Origin: Hyperoplus lanceolatus
Lineage: Eukaryota; Chordata; Actinopteri; Uranoscopiformes; Ammodytidae
Assembly (NCBI GenBank): GCA_026929865.2
Contig: CM049406.2
Location: forward strand, 23,422,501-23,486,500
DNA: 64,000 bases
Direction: 5' to 3'
This document shows positions 20,965 through 33,528 of this stretch, piece by piece; the first letter of the stretch is position 1; the number at the start of each line of letters is the position of its first letter. The notes under the pieces are model-generated. The model ran no database searches and was not told the DNA's origin. It saw only the letters and a list, made by a program, of their open reading frames with translations. The translations under genes and the position numbers were made by a program.

Positions 20965-22104
20965 GGAACACAATTTGAAGCCCTTTTCTTCTCATGCCAT
21001 ACTTAGGATGCTTCATGACAAAATGTTTATTCTTTATGTAAAGCGACACTCTCCTGGGATATTAAACATACAGCCTTTGAACCGAGACTTGTAGTCAAAT
21101 ATTTAGCTATCCACTCTTGGTTGAATCATGTCTTTGTCTTTATCCTCTAATTGTAAATTTGTCAAATGATTTGTGTAACCAAGAGTCAACTTTAGGACTA
21201 TCTAATCCAAATGTTGACAGTGATAACTCATTGTAGCCTTGAGATTCATGAATGTATTGGCTCTCTTTTTTTTTACATCGTTTTTTTATTAATTTTAGAG
21301 GACTTCGAGGGCCAGATTGAGATGGCCGGATTCTGCCCATGTGTGCTGTAGTAGGCTGAAGGTAAAGGGATACCATTATCTTGGAACCGGCCCAGAGTAT
21401 TTCACCTGCAGACTGTTGAAACCTTATTTTGTTTTCCTCCAAAACCAAAAGCTACACTTTTGTTTTGCTCTCACCTGTCAGCAACACGTATCTTGTTATC
21501 TGAAGAAACTTCAGTCCTACATTCTCTCCAGCAGGTGGCAACACAACTCTTTGCGTTGGGTTTCAAGCCATTCCTAGCAGAGAGCAGGGGAGACAAAGTC
21601 AAACATCCACTCTATAAACCCCTCTTGATTATTTTTTTTCAGCTTGTCTTTTGTTGATAAGCGCAAGGGACCACTATGACCGTTGTACTCTCATACTCAG
21701 TGTACAGAGGGACTCCATTAAGGTCCAAATGAACAGAGTGCTCTGTCATTTCAGAAAATCACACTGCCGTAACCTTTGGGATAGTGTCTGAGCTCGCTGT
21801 TTCCTGGCGACATAATGTTCTCTGAGATGTAACTTGAACAGAAATACTCCATCCTGTGCTTAAGGAGTCCTTCTCTCGTAAAGCATCTCATTTCAGGTAG
21901 TTGATGTTGACTTGCTCGGGGCATCCAGATCCTGCAGACCTTAATGACCTCTGCACGTGCCCTCTTGTCCAAGCCGCTGCAGTGGCTGGTGACTTGGCTC
22001 TCACGTGTTTACACTTTATTCGGTTTATTCGTGATGAAGCACTTCTATTACAGGCAATAGCCAAAAAGCTTTATTTGGGTGAAGACTGTCTCCTTTATAT
22101 CTTA

Positions 22105-22105
<1 letters not shown>
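20965..22105. other. Intergenic, unassigned
   Basis: No gene or bounded element recognised. Confidence 0.35.

Positions 22106-22107
<2 letters not shown>

Positions 22108-22135
<28 letters not shown>
22108..22135. repeat. (CT)n microsatellite
   Basis: Pure CT tract of about 28 bp. Confidence 0.95.
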
Positions 22136-22142
<7 letters not shown>

Positions 22143-22324
22143 AACAAGCTGTGTTGGAAAGAGCTGTGTGTGTTAGTGTGTGTTTTACATTTATTGATGC
22201 AGTGTGTTTGTGCAAAAGCTACAGTAGACACTCACACCGTTACACACATTTTTCTGGCCTGCTCCGTGGTTGAAGCGAAGGAATACAGATATGTACAGCT
22301 AAGTTCTGATGGTATAAGTCATTA

Positions 22325-22475
22325 GTTTTGCAGGTATTTGGGCATGAATAAAGTTGTTGGACAAATAGAAATTGTGAGTTGTGACCAAATAATGGCTAGA
22401 CACATACCTGAATGTGTGTGTGTACCAAATTGCATGTTAATCCATCCAATAGATATTGACATGTTTCAGTCTTGA
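22325..22475. repeat. Fragment of old dispersed repeat (atccatccaatag type)
   Basis: Contains tttgcaggtatttgggcatg, ttggacaaatagaaattgtg and aatccatccaatagatattg. Related fragments lie at about 51690-52015, 52960-53075 and 58960-59075. Probably one old, widespread fish repeat. Confidence 0.5.
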
Positions 22476-23524
22476 CCCAAGCAACTGACAAAAAACTAAA
22501 ATTCAAAGCTGTACTTTAGACAGGTTCCCGGGTAAGTCATCGTAACCTAATTTTTCCGTCCTGTATCACAAAGCTGGGCTTTTTGTTGTGGTTGTTGTTG
22601 CCTATTTATGTTTCTTGACATCGCATCACTTGCTCATGAACTTTATACTCTATATTTGTTCTCCATATAGTTTGCATTTGTATTGTATATTTGCATTTGT
22701 CAGTGTGTCAAATTATAATTTTACACACTGACAATTAGGAATCAGGTGTTGTGTTAATATCTGCAAACTGGCACACGAGTGAGCGCAGGCTGACATGAGA
22801 ACAGCAGCTCTGAGGCATTCGATGGCTTTTCATAGATCACTTAACACACAGCCTGTTGTGTTTGTCATAGCCGCTGGATGCATACCCGCTTTTTCCCACA
22901 AACCTAATTACCTTGTCACTGTGTTGTAGCCACTAAGCGCTTTCCATTATTTCTCACTTAGTCATGTAGATGTGGAAGGTCCACTTCACCCTACTTCTGT
23001 GTCTTCTTTGTGCTCTGCATAGCAAACGCACTCTTAGGATTGTTACATTCATTACTTGGCGTCATAACGGCCAGTGGATTTCATAAAAAGCAAAAAAAGC
23101 AAAAAACTGCTGGTGGAGCCAGAGGTTCACAAGAAGTACTGTACGTTCATACTTAAACACATCCCCTTTGAAGCTCAATTCTCTTCACAGAATACTTCAC
23201 TCACCTCACATCTTGACCTCAATCACTTTCCAAATAGTATGACGCCACCTGCCTCTGCTGGATTGGGAATCAAATTGTCTCTGGGAAAATAGAGGTGGTG
23301 ACATTGAGTGGGTGGGAGGTGGTAAGGGAGATGTTTTCATTCTAAACTGACAACTGTCTCTTTTGTCTGCTGGTCTGGGGGCATTTCTAAAGCATTCCCT
23401 CTGCATGCTGGACAGAGACAAACCCAGAGTAAATATTGTAAAACACAAAGTACTTAGATTGTGACACAAAATAAGACTTTACATGCACTCCAATGGTGTT
23501 ATAGTAGATGTCAGTGTGTGAAGC

Positions 23525-23720
23525 CGTTAAAGAAACATTTGACATTTTGGGAAATATGTTATTTAGCTTTCTTGCAGCTAGATGCCAAAAAGCGATGCAA
23601 CTCTTATATACCAAATGTTAACCAGGTTGAGGGGTAGCTTAGCTTCACACAAATATTTCAAACAGGAGGAAACAGCTAGCCCCAAATTCTGACAACAGCA
23701 CCTACAGCTCCCTTATGAAA
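23525..23720. repeat. Degenerate dispersed fish repeat
   Basis: Contains aaagaaacatttgacatttt, gggaaatatgttatttagct and tagcttagcttcacacaaat, the same family as the copies near 3985 and 32045. Confidence 0.55.
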
Positions 23721-23920
23721 GCATTATATTTTGTTTGTTTAACCTGTACAAAAAAAATTAACTGTAAAAATATCAAGTTGTAGTGTCATGGGGAATAATG
23801 CTGCCTTGCAATTGAACTGGGAAGTCCCCGGAATTTTGAAATTTCAATTGCAATGGACAACATTCAACACAGGAACAGCAGTGAACACTTTGATAATCCA
23901 ACATTTGAACTCTTCTGTAT

Positions 23921-25004
23921 TAGTCTTGCAAAGCCAGACCAAACTACAGCAAGTAGTATGGTCTGGAAGCACTCTGTTTAGAGCCGTCTATTCGGGTGGG
24001 GAAACCGGGGGAAACTGGGCTAGCCTGTTTGTATTTGTTTAAACCAATCACAATCATCTAGGGCGGGGCTAACCCCGGGAAGCAGCAGCGGTGTCCTGCA
24101 AAATAGTGCCGGGGGGGGGACTTATTTTGATGGAACGTCTTCACGTCCAGAGACTGTCAGAGAAATGGCTAAACCCGCAAACGCCACACAAAAACTATTA
24201 AAGACAAAAGGAATATACATAGTGTGTTGCTTTCTAACCAGCATGCCAAGACACCATACATTTTAGCCCCCGAGGAGCTCACGGGATAACTTAACCGGAG
24301 TTAACTAGCCACGTAGTGTTATCTCTGGTAACATTATCATCGGTGGTTGAGAGGCAAGGCTACGGCGGTCGAGTAGAATTTTTAGCATTCGAGAACTTAT
24401 GTCACCACCTCCTATCGCTGTAGTCAGAGCCGTAGTCCGTCTGTTTACAGGCAGAACAGGGTTTTGACGTTGTGAGCGCTACACCAACTGCAGCAAGTAG
24501 CCGTAAGAGTTGCTAGGTGATAGTGGAAGCCGTTGGAATCTTTCCCCGTCGCTAAAACACCGCTGCTTAGTCCCTAATTCACAAAGAAAGGGAACGGCGG
24601 ATCTTAATCTAGCTGGTTATAAGGTCCGGTGCTCAATTCAAACCCCCACGCTTCATTTTCCAGAGTTTATGAGGGTATTTCTGCCCGGGGGTAGTTGTAC
24701 AATGAAGTTGGACAGCTAGGCTAGGCTGTGTCCCGGACCACCGCCGCCAATATTATTAAGTATTGCCACACTTTATTTCTGTCTACAGTAATGTGACTTC
24801 TCACACCCTGTGTGTGTGTGTGTGTGTGAGAGAGAGAGCGCTGCACATGAGCACACGGGTTGACTGTGAGCGAATTGTTTCCGAATTTGAGGGGGATCAC
24901 AATAGGGTAAAGCCAGCAACCGGAAAAGGAGGGGGCTGCGTCAGGGCTGCGTAGCTTGCCGCCGCAAGCGAATAGACGCTGGCGGAAGTGGTCATGCCAG
25001 ACTA
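23921..25004. mobile_element. TAGTCTTG-ended element with 9-bp repeats
   Basis: Element of 1084 bp that starts TAGTCTTGCAAAGCCAGACC and ends gtggtcatgccagacta, flanked by exact CTTCTGTAT repeats at 23912-23920 and 25005-25013. The ends resemble those of the TAGCCTGG family and the target repeat length is the same. A (TG)10(AG)5 tract is inside at 24809-24838. No transposase recognised. Confidence 0.8.
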
Positions 25005-25398
25005 CTTCTGTATTATTGATGTCACATTAAATCAACTGATCACATGGTGCTGCTCATTTTCTTTGTGTTGCAAGGATATGTTTGTACGGACAAAATACAA
25101 CATGGAGTGTTGTTATCAACTGGTATTGCTAACAATTGCTAACCAGAGGTGATTCCTAAAGGCAAACATTCATGAGGCGATTGCTAATAGCGAACATTAA
25201 TGCTTTCTTATCATCTCCCACTAGTGCTACTGGAATTGAGTCAACTCAGATGTGATGTCACTCCCAGTTTTGACCTCCGACTTCAAAAAAATGGAATGCT
25301 GCACTATTCACTTCCTTGGGTATTTTTTCTGGTTGCCTGCTTTTGTACAAATATACAAGTGACAGAGAGAAAATGAATTAATTGGATAACTTTAGAGG

Positions 25399-25971
25399 TA
25401 GCCTGGAAATCCAGACCTGCTGCTAGGCGCTGGCAAATTAAATTTGCTGCGCCTGTTGGTCTGGACACTCTCCATTGAAGCTCATTAAATATGTCAAGAA
25501 ATCCTGAGCTGCCAATCAAATCGTTCTTTCTGATATGGGCGGGCCAGAGCCCTAATGCTGCTCTGGGGTGGACGTAACCGGATGACGACAGTGATGTGCA
25601 TGAGCCACCGAGCCGTGATAGTAAACAGAGATGGCTGTGGATATGTTGTTTGAGTTTGAGACGGCTTTCGCCTCGACACTTAACAATTTGGAAGACGGCA
25701 CTCAAATCTTTCATTAGCAAGTAAGAGGAATGTTCTGTTTTGCTGACCGACCACGGCAAAAGTTTAATTTAACTTTTAAACTGCTGTTCGCTAAACGAAC
25801 GGGGCTTAATATGTCACCTTGTTCATCGCTCTGATTGGTCGTAGTGCTATCCAATTGCGTGCAGTGGCATTTGAAATGCAAGCGTAGGTGCCGCCCCTTG
25901 AGTTGGGAAGGTCTATTGATCGTGGCCAGACCCTTTTATCGTTCTAGATATGGGTCTGGATTTCCAGGCTA
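25399..25971. mobile_element. TAGCCTGG-ended element, copy 2, with 9-bp repeats
   Basis: Element of 573 bp, starts TAGCCTGGAAATCCAGACC and ends tctggatttccaggcta. It is flanked by exact CTTTAGAGG at 25390-25398 and 25972-25980. Clearly the same family and length as 17684-18262. Confidence 0.9.
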
Positions 25972-26495
25972 CTTTAGAGGTGTTTTTAGATGAATTCTAC
26001 TACCTTTATACGGGCTAGCTCTGTCCCTTGCCCATATTTGTTAAGCTATAGCTAACTGGCTGTAGGCTCATACTGTATTAACTGCAAATACATGAAAGTG
26101 GTGTTGGTCTTCTTCCCTAACCCCATGGCAACAAAGATTATAAGCCTCCTTCTCCAAATTTCAAAGATTTCCCTTTTAATGAGCACGTTGGCCTCAGTTT
26201 GAAATGCACATATTTACTTAGTAGCTTTCATCAACTCTTCAGAAACTCAAAATCTCACTGGATAATCTCCTTAGGAGGCCAACTTGGTGAACCTCCATCT
26301 TAATACTATAAACTGTATCGCCCAATTAATGTTGGATTAATGTCTGATTAATTGTCCAACATTATATTATATGTCCGTCAAGCCTTTAGGGGTTGATGAT
26401 ATTTACTACTGTCTCGAGTCAAATCCAACCCATGAGGGGAATGCATCCCCATTAATGTAGCATAGATAATGAAACAGACAGACAAGTTGATGTCA

Positions 26496-26800
26496 AGTTG
26501 AGTCAGCGATTCTGGAAAATGGTTGTCGTCAAAATCAGTAAATATTTCCTTACAATCCACTACCTGTCTGTACTGTGTGTGAGCTGAAAACATATCTTGT
26601 AATACAGAGCCTAGGCTTTGTAAACGGGTATGTAACCAAAGGGGGCTATCGTAGCTATAGCAACATGCCCAAAAAGAAAATATAGTGCACAGCCTACATG
26701 CTGTACTGGATTTCTTTCAGCACATAGACAGTATGGACAGGTAGCAGATCGATTCACTGATTTTGAAAACAATCGTTGTCAAGAATCGCTTACTCCACCT
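26496..26800. mobile_element. TTAA-type MITE, AGGTGGAGTC family, copy 2 (worn)
   Basis: The right end gcttactccacct is followed by TTAA at 26801-26804. The left end is degraded (gttgagtcagcgattctgg). The interior shares cagagcctaggctttgtaaa and gggtatgtaac with 4926-5229. Confidence 0.7.
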
Positions 26801-27270
26801 TTAAACTGTCACTGCAGCTTGACGCTAAAAGTAAATTCCCTGTATTAATAATGTGGGCAAGGGGTCAATGCAGACATTTGTAAAATGATTTGATTGTCTC
26901 CAGACAGTGGTACATTGTGCAAATAGAAAACAGCAGGTATTTTTCCTTTTTACAATGAGTCAACATCCCATATCCATTTCCCTCAATCCAATCTCATCCC
27001 ACCCTGAAGACCTATTTCATGAGCAAAGTAAAGCTAGAAGGATGAATGCAGATATTTGTAGTTTTGTGTAGTGAAATACGTCGTTAGTAGAGTGGCAGAA
27101 GATTGGCTCATCTCCCTGGAAAGGTGGCTTTTATGCAGTCACAAGGAAGTTTCCTGTAATCCACAACCACATAATATTCTCTAATAAATCAGGAGGAAGG
27201 GACATGTAGGGTCACAGTGAGCACAACAGAGGTATTTAAGTATGGTACAGGCTCTCGTAAAAAGAGACCA

Positions 27271-27903
27271 TTACGGCCTCCACACACATCCTACCTCTAC
27301 TGCGCGTCTACCTCGCGTCTGCGTCTGACTTTTTGTCACTGACCGTGTAATCAACCTAGAGCGGGCACACATCCAACCTCAGACGCACTGCTGATGCACA
27401 TCGGAGGCACGTCTGCAGCGACGCTCCCGTTTACCTCAGGAGGCTCGCCTATTTTTTTCTGAGAGCCGCGCGTCTCTCTCGGGTCTCTCTGCTTTAACTG
27501 ATAGAGAAATACTCTGCTGAGAGTCATATTGACTTCATACCGGCAGTTTTCGCTGTAGTTTCACCATTTCCTGGTGTGTCCCTTTCAAAATAAAACTTCC
27601 AACAAGCGAAAATGTGACAAAAAAAAATAAAAAATAAAAAAGGCAATGGGGCGCACAGATTACTGTCCAGACTCAATATTAGACTCAATATAAATCATAT
27701 GCATCATAAATTACACGAAAGAACTTCATTTTTAATGGGAATTATCTATGAAAACTCTATGCAGAAAGATAGGGCTTTTAGAAGCAGCGCTGCAGCAACT
27801 GCTGAGACGTTCCATGTGTGTCAGAGAAAAGTCAGAGAGACGGCAACAGTAAGGTAAGGCGATGCGCTCCAGAGGTAGACGCAGGATGTGTGTAGAGGCC
27901 GTA
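27271..27903. mobile_element. MITE with TTACGGCCTC ends
   Basis: Ends ttacggcctccacacacatc and, reversed at the right, ttacggcctctacacacatc. Subterminal inverted stretches include tacctctactgcgcgtct against ccagaggtagacgcagg. Length 633 bp, GC-rich arms, no coding frame. The TTA/TAA edges make a Harbinger origin possible. Confidence 0.7.
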
Positions 27904-28055
27904 AAACACTCAGTAAGCTTTCTACGTGTTCTTGTTTGATTTAAAAGAATACATGTTTTTGTTGAAAACAGCCTTTATAGACTTTTCATGAACTTTTCCT
28001 CTTCTATCCAGTCCTAAACAGCATACAGGGCAGAATAGAGTAAACACCATGAACA

Positions 28056-28329
28056 GGCCAGAGTGGCCTTTTATTGTGGACAGTCTAAGGCACACCTGTG
28101 CACTAATCATGATGTCAGATCAGCATCTTGATGTGGCACACCTGTGAGGTGGGATGGATTATCTCGGCAAAGCAGAAGTGCTCACTATCACACATTTAGA
28201 CAGATTTGTGAACAATGTTTGAGAGAAATGGTACAATTGTGTATCTGGAATGAATTTTAGATCTTTAAGTCCATCTAATGAAAAATGGGAGCAAAAACAA
28301 AAGTGTTGCGTTTATATTTTTGTTGAGTG
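28056..28329. mobile_element. Lone right end of the 10198-type Tc1 element
   Basis: About 274 bp almost identical to the right inverted repeat of the element at 10198-11812, ending at ttttgttgagtg (28329). The transposase and left end are absent. Confidence 0.9.
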
Positions 28330-28334
28330 CATGT

Positions 28335-30100
28335 TGCTTTAACTCACAGAGGTGAGTCATCATTATTTGCTTTATGGCTCAACTCCCAACTGTCCGCATC
28401 ACGTAAAGAAATAATGCAGACCAGATGATGAAATAAAACATCCATGGATGGAGGTATAATCTGAAATGTCACACCAGCGCTTTCATCTCACTGATGAACA
28501 GATTGTTAAAGGGTTACGTTGCCTAACATGAGACTGTTTGCAACAAGTGGACCCAAAGGAGATTATTTGTGGCAGCTGACTATTGATTCCAAATGACATG
28601 AGAATGAGCTTTAGCTCTTTGCAATATAAATGGAGTGTTTTGTGAACAATAGTATAGGACCACTCGGCTGTGCTGGGTTTGTTCCCTTGGTTACCTGGTA
28701 ACCATGGCTGCGGCTCTTTGTTTTTAACAGCACTCTCCTAAATTCATGCTATTAATCACCACTCACACAGCAAATATGTTTTTAAATGAGCGTGTTGACT
28801 CATTTATCCCGGTGAAGTGGAAGCCCGTATGAGCCTGATGCAGTGTTTGACTGTGGGCTGCACCTCATTTGTGCCACACAGCGTCTCCACCTTCCCTGAT
28901 ATTGAAAACAACAGTGCACTTGAACCAATCCCCGGCTTTAGAAACACTCCTGTAAAAATAAACACTGGGTTGAGCCTCCCTCCCATTGCCAGCTCACCCA
29001 GGTGTGGGACCTGTCTGCGTTTACAGTATGGCCTGTTAAACTTTATGGTCCTTGATGCTGAGCAAAACAGTGTGCTTTGAAATACAACTTGTTTTATTCT
29101 TTTTCTGTAAACACATTCCAGTTATTTCCGGCCAGTTAGTACGGAAACAGAAATATTTTAAACCCCCAAGGCTATGCCACTGTACTCAAACAAAGATAAA
29201 AAAGGAACAACCAATCCGTCAGAGAATATGTTTGGGTGATGGCTGCTATTTCAGAGCAATATCTTGTTTTGCTTATTGAGTATTGAGGTTTTATTTGTAC
29301 TATTATAATGAGTTGTTTGGAGGATTTTTACAAAGGTGAGAAGTAACACTACAGCATTGTATCTGTATTTTCTTGAAGTTTGTAGGGCAATATTGGCGAC
29401 ATATGGACCCAGAGGAGAGTGAAGAGAAGAAAGGAGAGAGAAATGAGGGATGAAAGGCAAGAAAGGTTTCCTGCTGGACTTCATTCTGGAACATTGTGAT
29501 CTACCTTTTATAGAAAGGGAAGTAAAAATGTATCTTTTCAGTTTTATTTTAAGGAAAATTTGCAGCCTCACAGCATGATTGAATGATAATAATGTGAGAA
29601 TTGAAAAGACAAACATTTACATAGGAGGCGCCCTTGAGATCTTGTCAACTGTGTCCCAGACCATTTTCTATCTGCTACTTCAAGCGGTTGTCAAAAGCTC
29701 CCAGCAGCTTATCTGTATTAAAGTTTGCTTTGGCAGCTGTTTTCTTGTTCTTTTGCCAGAGGAAACTTGAAGAGTCAAAAATAGGCTGTGTGGACGTGTA
29801 GTTGTCCAGGATGCAATTTACCTCTTTATAAGATTTGGTTTTTATTATTATATTTGGGAAATTCTAATTTTTTTAAATGACTAACGTTTGACTGTACTTT
29901 TACAGCGGAAAACACAGCAGACAACCAGTGTCGACAGAGTTTGTTTATTATTAGAAACATTAGATTCTATCCCCCCAAATGATATTAATGATACTGTTTA
30001 CCACCAGGTCCTAAACATTCTTTATGTTAAAATCCTATTAATGTCTTGGGGTGCTGTTTCTACTTTTAGTTTATTTATCCTTGTGTTGTTAGAAAAATTT
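28335..30100. other. Intergenic, unassigned
   Basis: No exon, RNA gene or bounded repeat recognised. Confidence 0.35.
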
Positions 30101-30106
30101 ATAATA

Positions 30107-30437
30107 TAGAAATTGGCAAATGTTGCTCATCCGGGTTAGTCTAGCTCACTGGTGGTCAAGGGGAGCAGGTCAAATGATAGACTTTACAACATCACTAAAG
30201 GTTCCTGTGTACTTGTTGGGACTTTTTTATTTACCATGTTATGCTGCGCTCTATATTTTTACACGTTATGTCATTTCAAAATCAAATACATAGTGGAAAG
30301 AAACCAGGAAGTTCCTGTGATGGTCACATATGTATTTGGTTCTGTTGATGTTGTAAAGTATATATTTTAACCTGCTCCCCTTGACTACCAGTGTTTGAGC
30401 TAAACTAACCTGGATGTGCAACCTTTGCCCATTTCTA
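30107..30437. mobile_element. TA-flanked MITE with long inverted ends
   Basis: Element of 331 bp between TA at 30105-30106 and 30438-30439. The inverted ends are about 75 bp long: TAGAAATTGGCAAATGTTGC at the left and TAGAAATGGGCAAAGGTTGC on the reverse at the right. They go on through a shared tcaaggggagcaggt. TA target and long arms fit a Tc1/mariner-type MITE. Confidence 0.85.
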
Positions 30438-30444
30438 TATCAAA

Positions 30445-32040
30445 AATGCACGCACGGTTACAGGAACAGTTTCTGTCGCCTTTTCTTGCCGAAGGGTGAG
30501 GCAAAAATATGAAAAATTCAAAATGTTGAATTTCCTTTAAGATCAGTCATCTTTTCAGTACTATAGTCACATATATATACTGAACTGTGTAAATGTACCA
30601 AAAATACAATTTACAACACTACATTTATTTGACAGCTTACTTAGAAAATAGAAACTTATAAAGAAACTAATGAATTATGATAATATAATGTATAGGTCAA
30701 GCCACCACAACAGCATAAAACACCCCACCTTATAGCTTAATATTTCTACACTAGCACCCTTAAGTAAAATATCTGAATACTTGCTGCACCACTGACTGTG
30801 CCTTGATGGATTTATTCAAGGTGGAAAACATTCCACTGTTTGAAGAATGAAGTTGATGGACATCTTATATAGAGGGACCTGATTCATAGGTTTAAAAAAC
30901 AGCTAAAAGGAGGGGGAACTATCTCATAAAAAAGCCTGAAAACCACGAGGGGGCACAGGAAATGTGCAGTCACCATCTGACTGGCAATAAATTCATTATG
31001 ATTCAGCTGTGATTGACTTTTTTCTTTTGTCCAACCATCTGTATGCAGTTACACACACCACACAACAATGTGCAGTTTGGCATTACAATAGACTCATTCC
31101 CTTTGCTGCATTCGATTAGAGCAAGAACCCTCCAGCAAGACACTGTACGGACCGACTTTAATCTTTAACAGTTTTTACTCACATTCATAAAAAATCGTGT
31201 ATTTTTTAAAGCTGATCCAAGTTGTTGCAGTGAACCTATTTTCCCTCCTGGCTTAAAAAAATATGTATCTCTATCCCTGTGGATTTTCAATATCTCTGCT
31301 TTTCTGTGATTGTCTTTTCTCATTCATCTCAAATTTTTAAAAATTCCAGACTACACCCCAACAATAACAAAGTCTAAACAAGTTCTGTCCACCCACACTT
31401 TTATAGCCGCTCCTCATCGGGTCTATGCATGCTTCTTTCTTTTTCCAGTATTATGACATGTGATAGCTTGAATTAGACATTACTCATGAACATCTGTCCC
31501 AGCAGGATTGCTCTGCACAAAGTGAAACTCCAACATCTAAATATACGTGTAGGTTCAGCAAAGATCTGGTGGCAGTAAAAAAAAAAAAAAAGGTCTGCTC
31601 ACACAGGTCTGCTGCAGGCTGTCAGTTTGCTCAGCCTAAAAACAAGGCAGTATTTCTCCAATTAATCTCCATTACTGCCTATCCACATTCAGAATTGGCT
31701 TCATTGCACATCAGTTCTGGCCGGGAATGACGGAGGTGCTTCCGAGAGTGCAGGGGCTGATTGTTTGAACAGGAGAGCGCCATTGCAGTGAGAGAGCGTG
31801 GGAGGAGGAAGAGGAGGAGGTGGGCCATGATTGAGAGATGGAGGCTGATTAACAAAGACTGTGACTCACAGGCTGCTCAGGTGGTAAACAAACCTGCCTG
31901 TGGAGGTGCTTATAGTAGGCGGCTGCTGTTTCCATGGCAACTGTCCATCACGCCTGAGATGCTTCCTGGCGAAAAGATCTTGTCTATTTTTGAATTTGGA
32001 CACACATGCAGACAGTTAATATGTTTAAATGCAGTCATAA
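30445..32040. other. Intergenic, unassigned
   Basis: No gene recognised. A run of 16 As lies at about 31578-31593. Confidence 0.35.
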
Positions 32041-32044
32041 TAAG

Positions 32045-32165
32045 TTATTCGTAAGCTTAGCTTGGCTTAGCTTACCTTCCAAAGGTGACAAAATCCACCA
32101 ACCAGCGCCTCACAAGTTCACTAATTAACACATTATTTCCATAGACTATATGCCCAATGCGCTAG
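32045..32165. repeat. Degenerate dispersed fish repeat
   Basis: Contains aagcttagcttggcttagct, ttccaaaggtgacaaaatcc and ttcactaattaacacattat. Third copy of the family at 3985 and 23525. Confidence 0.55.
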
Positions 32166-32800
32166 ACCTTTACCAGAAAACTAAGCTTAAGATTAGAATA
32201 AACTAACGAATAACCTGCCAGCCAGTGAACTTTAGAGGGGCAGCCATTCATTTACTTTCCAGCACTGGGCAAGAAGGTGTGTCTTAAAACCATTCCTTTT
32301 ATTTTCATAGTTTCTATTTGTCTTCTTAGAGTATGTGTGTGTGTGTTTGTGTGTTGGTACAGCAATTGCCCGTCTTTTATTGTCTGACTTGCATTTCCTG
32401 TTTGTGTGGTTATACATGGGTGACCAAACTAGTTCCCATTCTAGTGATTAGCACAGTCATTCATTTACTAAAAGAGTGTTTGTCTATAATCTAATTTCAC
32501 GACCAATCCTGTTTAAGATGAAAAGGCCTCACCTTTTTTCTTTTTTGGTAGGCTTACATGCCGACTTCATACCTTCCATTCTCTGTCACTCCAGAGAAAA
32601 GGAGTCAACCAGTCACCTACTTGTGAAGTGAAACCCTTGAGGTCACACATTAGTTATACTGTAACAGCGCACGTGAGCAACTCTTCTTCTTCCTTCCTCC
32701 TACATTTTTCCATACCCCTTGACCACATCTTCCTCCTCGACCAATGTGATTTTTCCATGGAACAAAACGGTAACCTTATGCCTCTTGAAATCGGTGCTTT

Positions 32801-32806
32801 TTTATT
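32801..32806 (-). terminator. Candidate polyadenylation signal of the RGS gene
   Basis: AATAAA on the minus strand, about 545 bp after the RGS stop codon at 33352. It is the first canonical signal I noticed downstream. The 3' end has not been verified. Confidence 0.5.
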
Positions 32807-33351
32807 CAATGCACTTAATTTTTCACATACAGTACTTTTGTATAAAATAAAATAAAACATAATATGCAATACAAACATATTTTCGTCAACCAGCAGCTTC
32901 ACAGCAGATATTCACATAATAAATATAACCTTAAAATAAATAATAAATAAATAATCAATAGTGCTTCGGAGTCTTCTCTCCCAGTGGTAGTGTGTTAGCA
33001 ACTCATTTATATCTGTCTGCATTTTATAATTGTTTTGCCATTGTAGCTGTCCTTCATGCAGCCCTGCATCTACAGTACATGTGTCTCTTTTTAGAGGCAG
33101 ACACTTTTGCCTTCAGCTCAGTCTGTGCAAGTCTCTTTCTCAACAGCTTCATGGGTCCTTTATAGCTTCCAGGATCGGACCCCAACCTGTATTGCAACCT
33201 CCGATCTCCGATCGAATAGCTCCACAACTTGTCACCTAAGTCTTCGGGTTGAGGTACATGTTTCCCAGTCTCTGCGGTGGGCCAGTAAGCTTATGTCCAA
33301 TTTTTAGGAGAGTGATCAAACCACGTCAGGACGGTTCTTAGCCCAGTGTAG

Positions 33352-33528
33352 TTAGCCCATCTTGGCCTTTCTGCTGACATCCAGGTACATGGAGGACTTC
33401 AAGAAGCGGGGGTAGCAGTCTTTCTCCATCAGGGTGTAGATTTTAGCTTGGGCCAGATCGAAGCAGGACTTTTGGGGACGCTCCATATTCTCCTTTGTGA
33501 TGGCTTTGGTCACATGGTCAATATTCAC
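33352..33528 (-). CDS. RGS gene exon 5 with stop
   Basis: Acceptor ttccacag ends at 33529; 58 codons plus TAA at 33354-33352. Encodes VNIDHVTKAITKENMERPQK then SCFDLAQAKIYTLMEKDCYP and a short basic tail ending SRKAKMG. Confidence 0.95.
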   Translation of the reverse strand: MNIDHVTKAITKENMERPQKSCFDLAQAKIYTLMEKDCYPRFLKSSMYLDVSRKAKMG

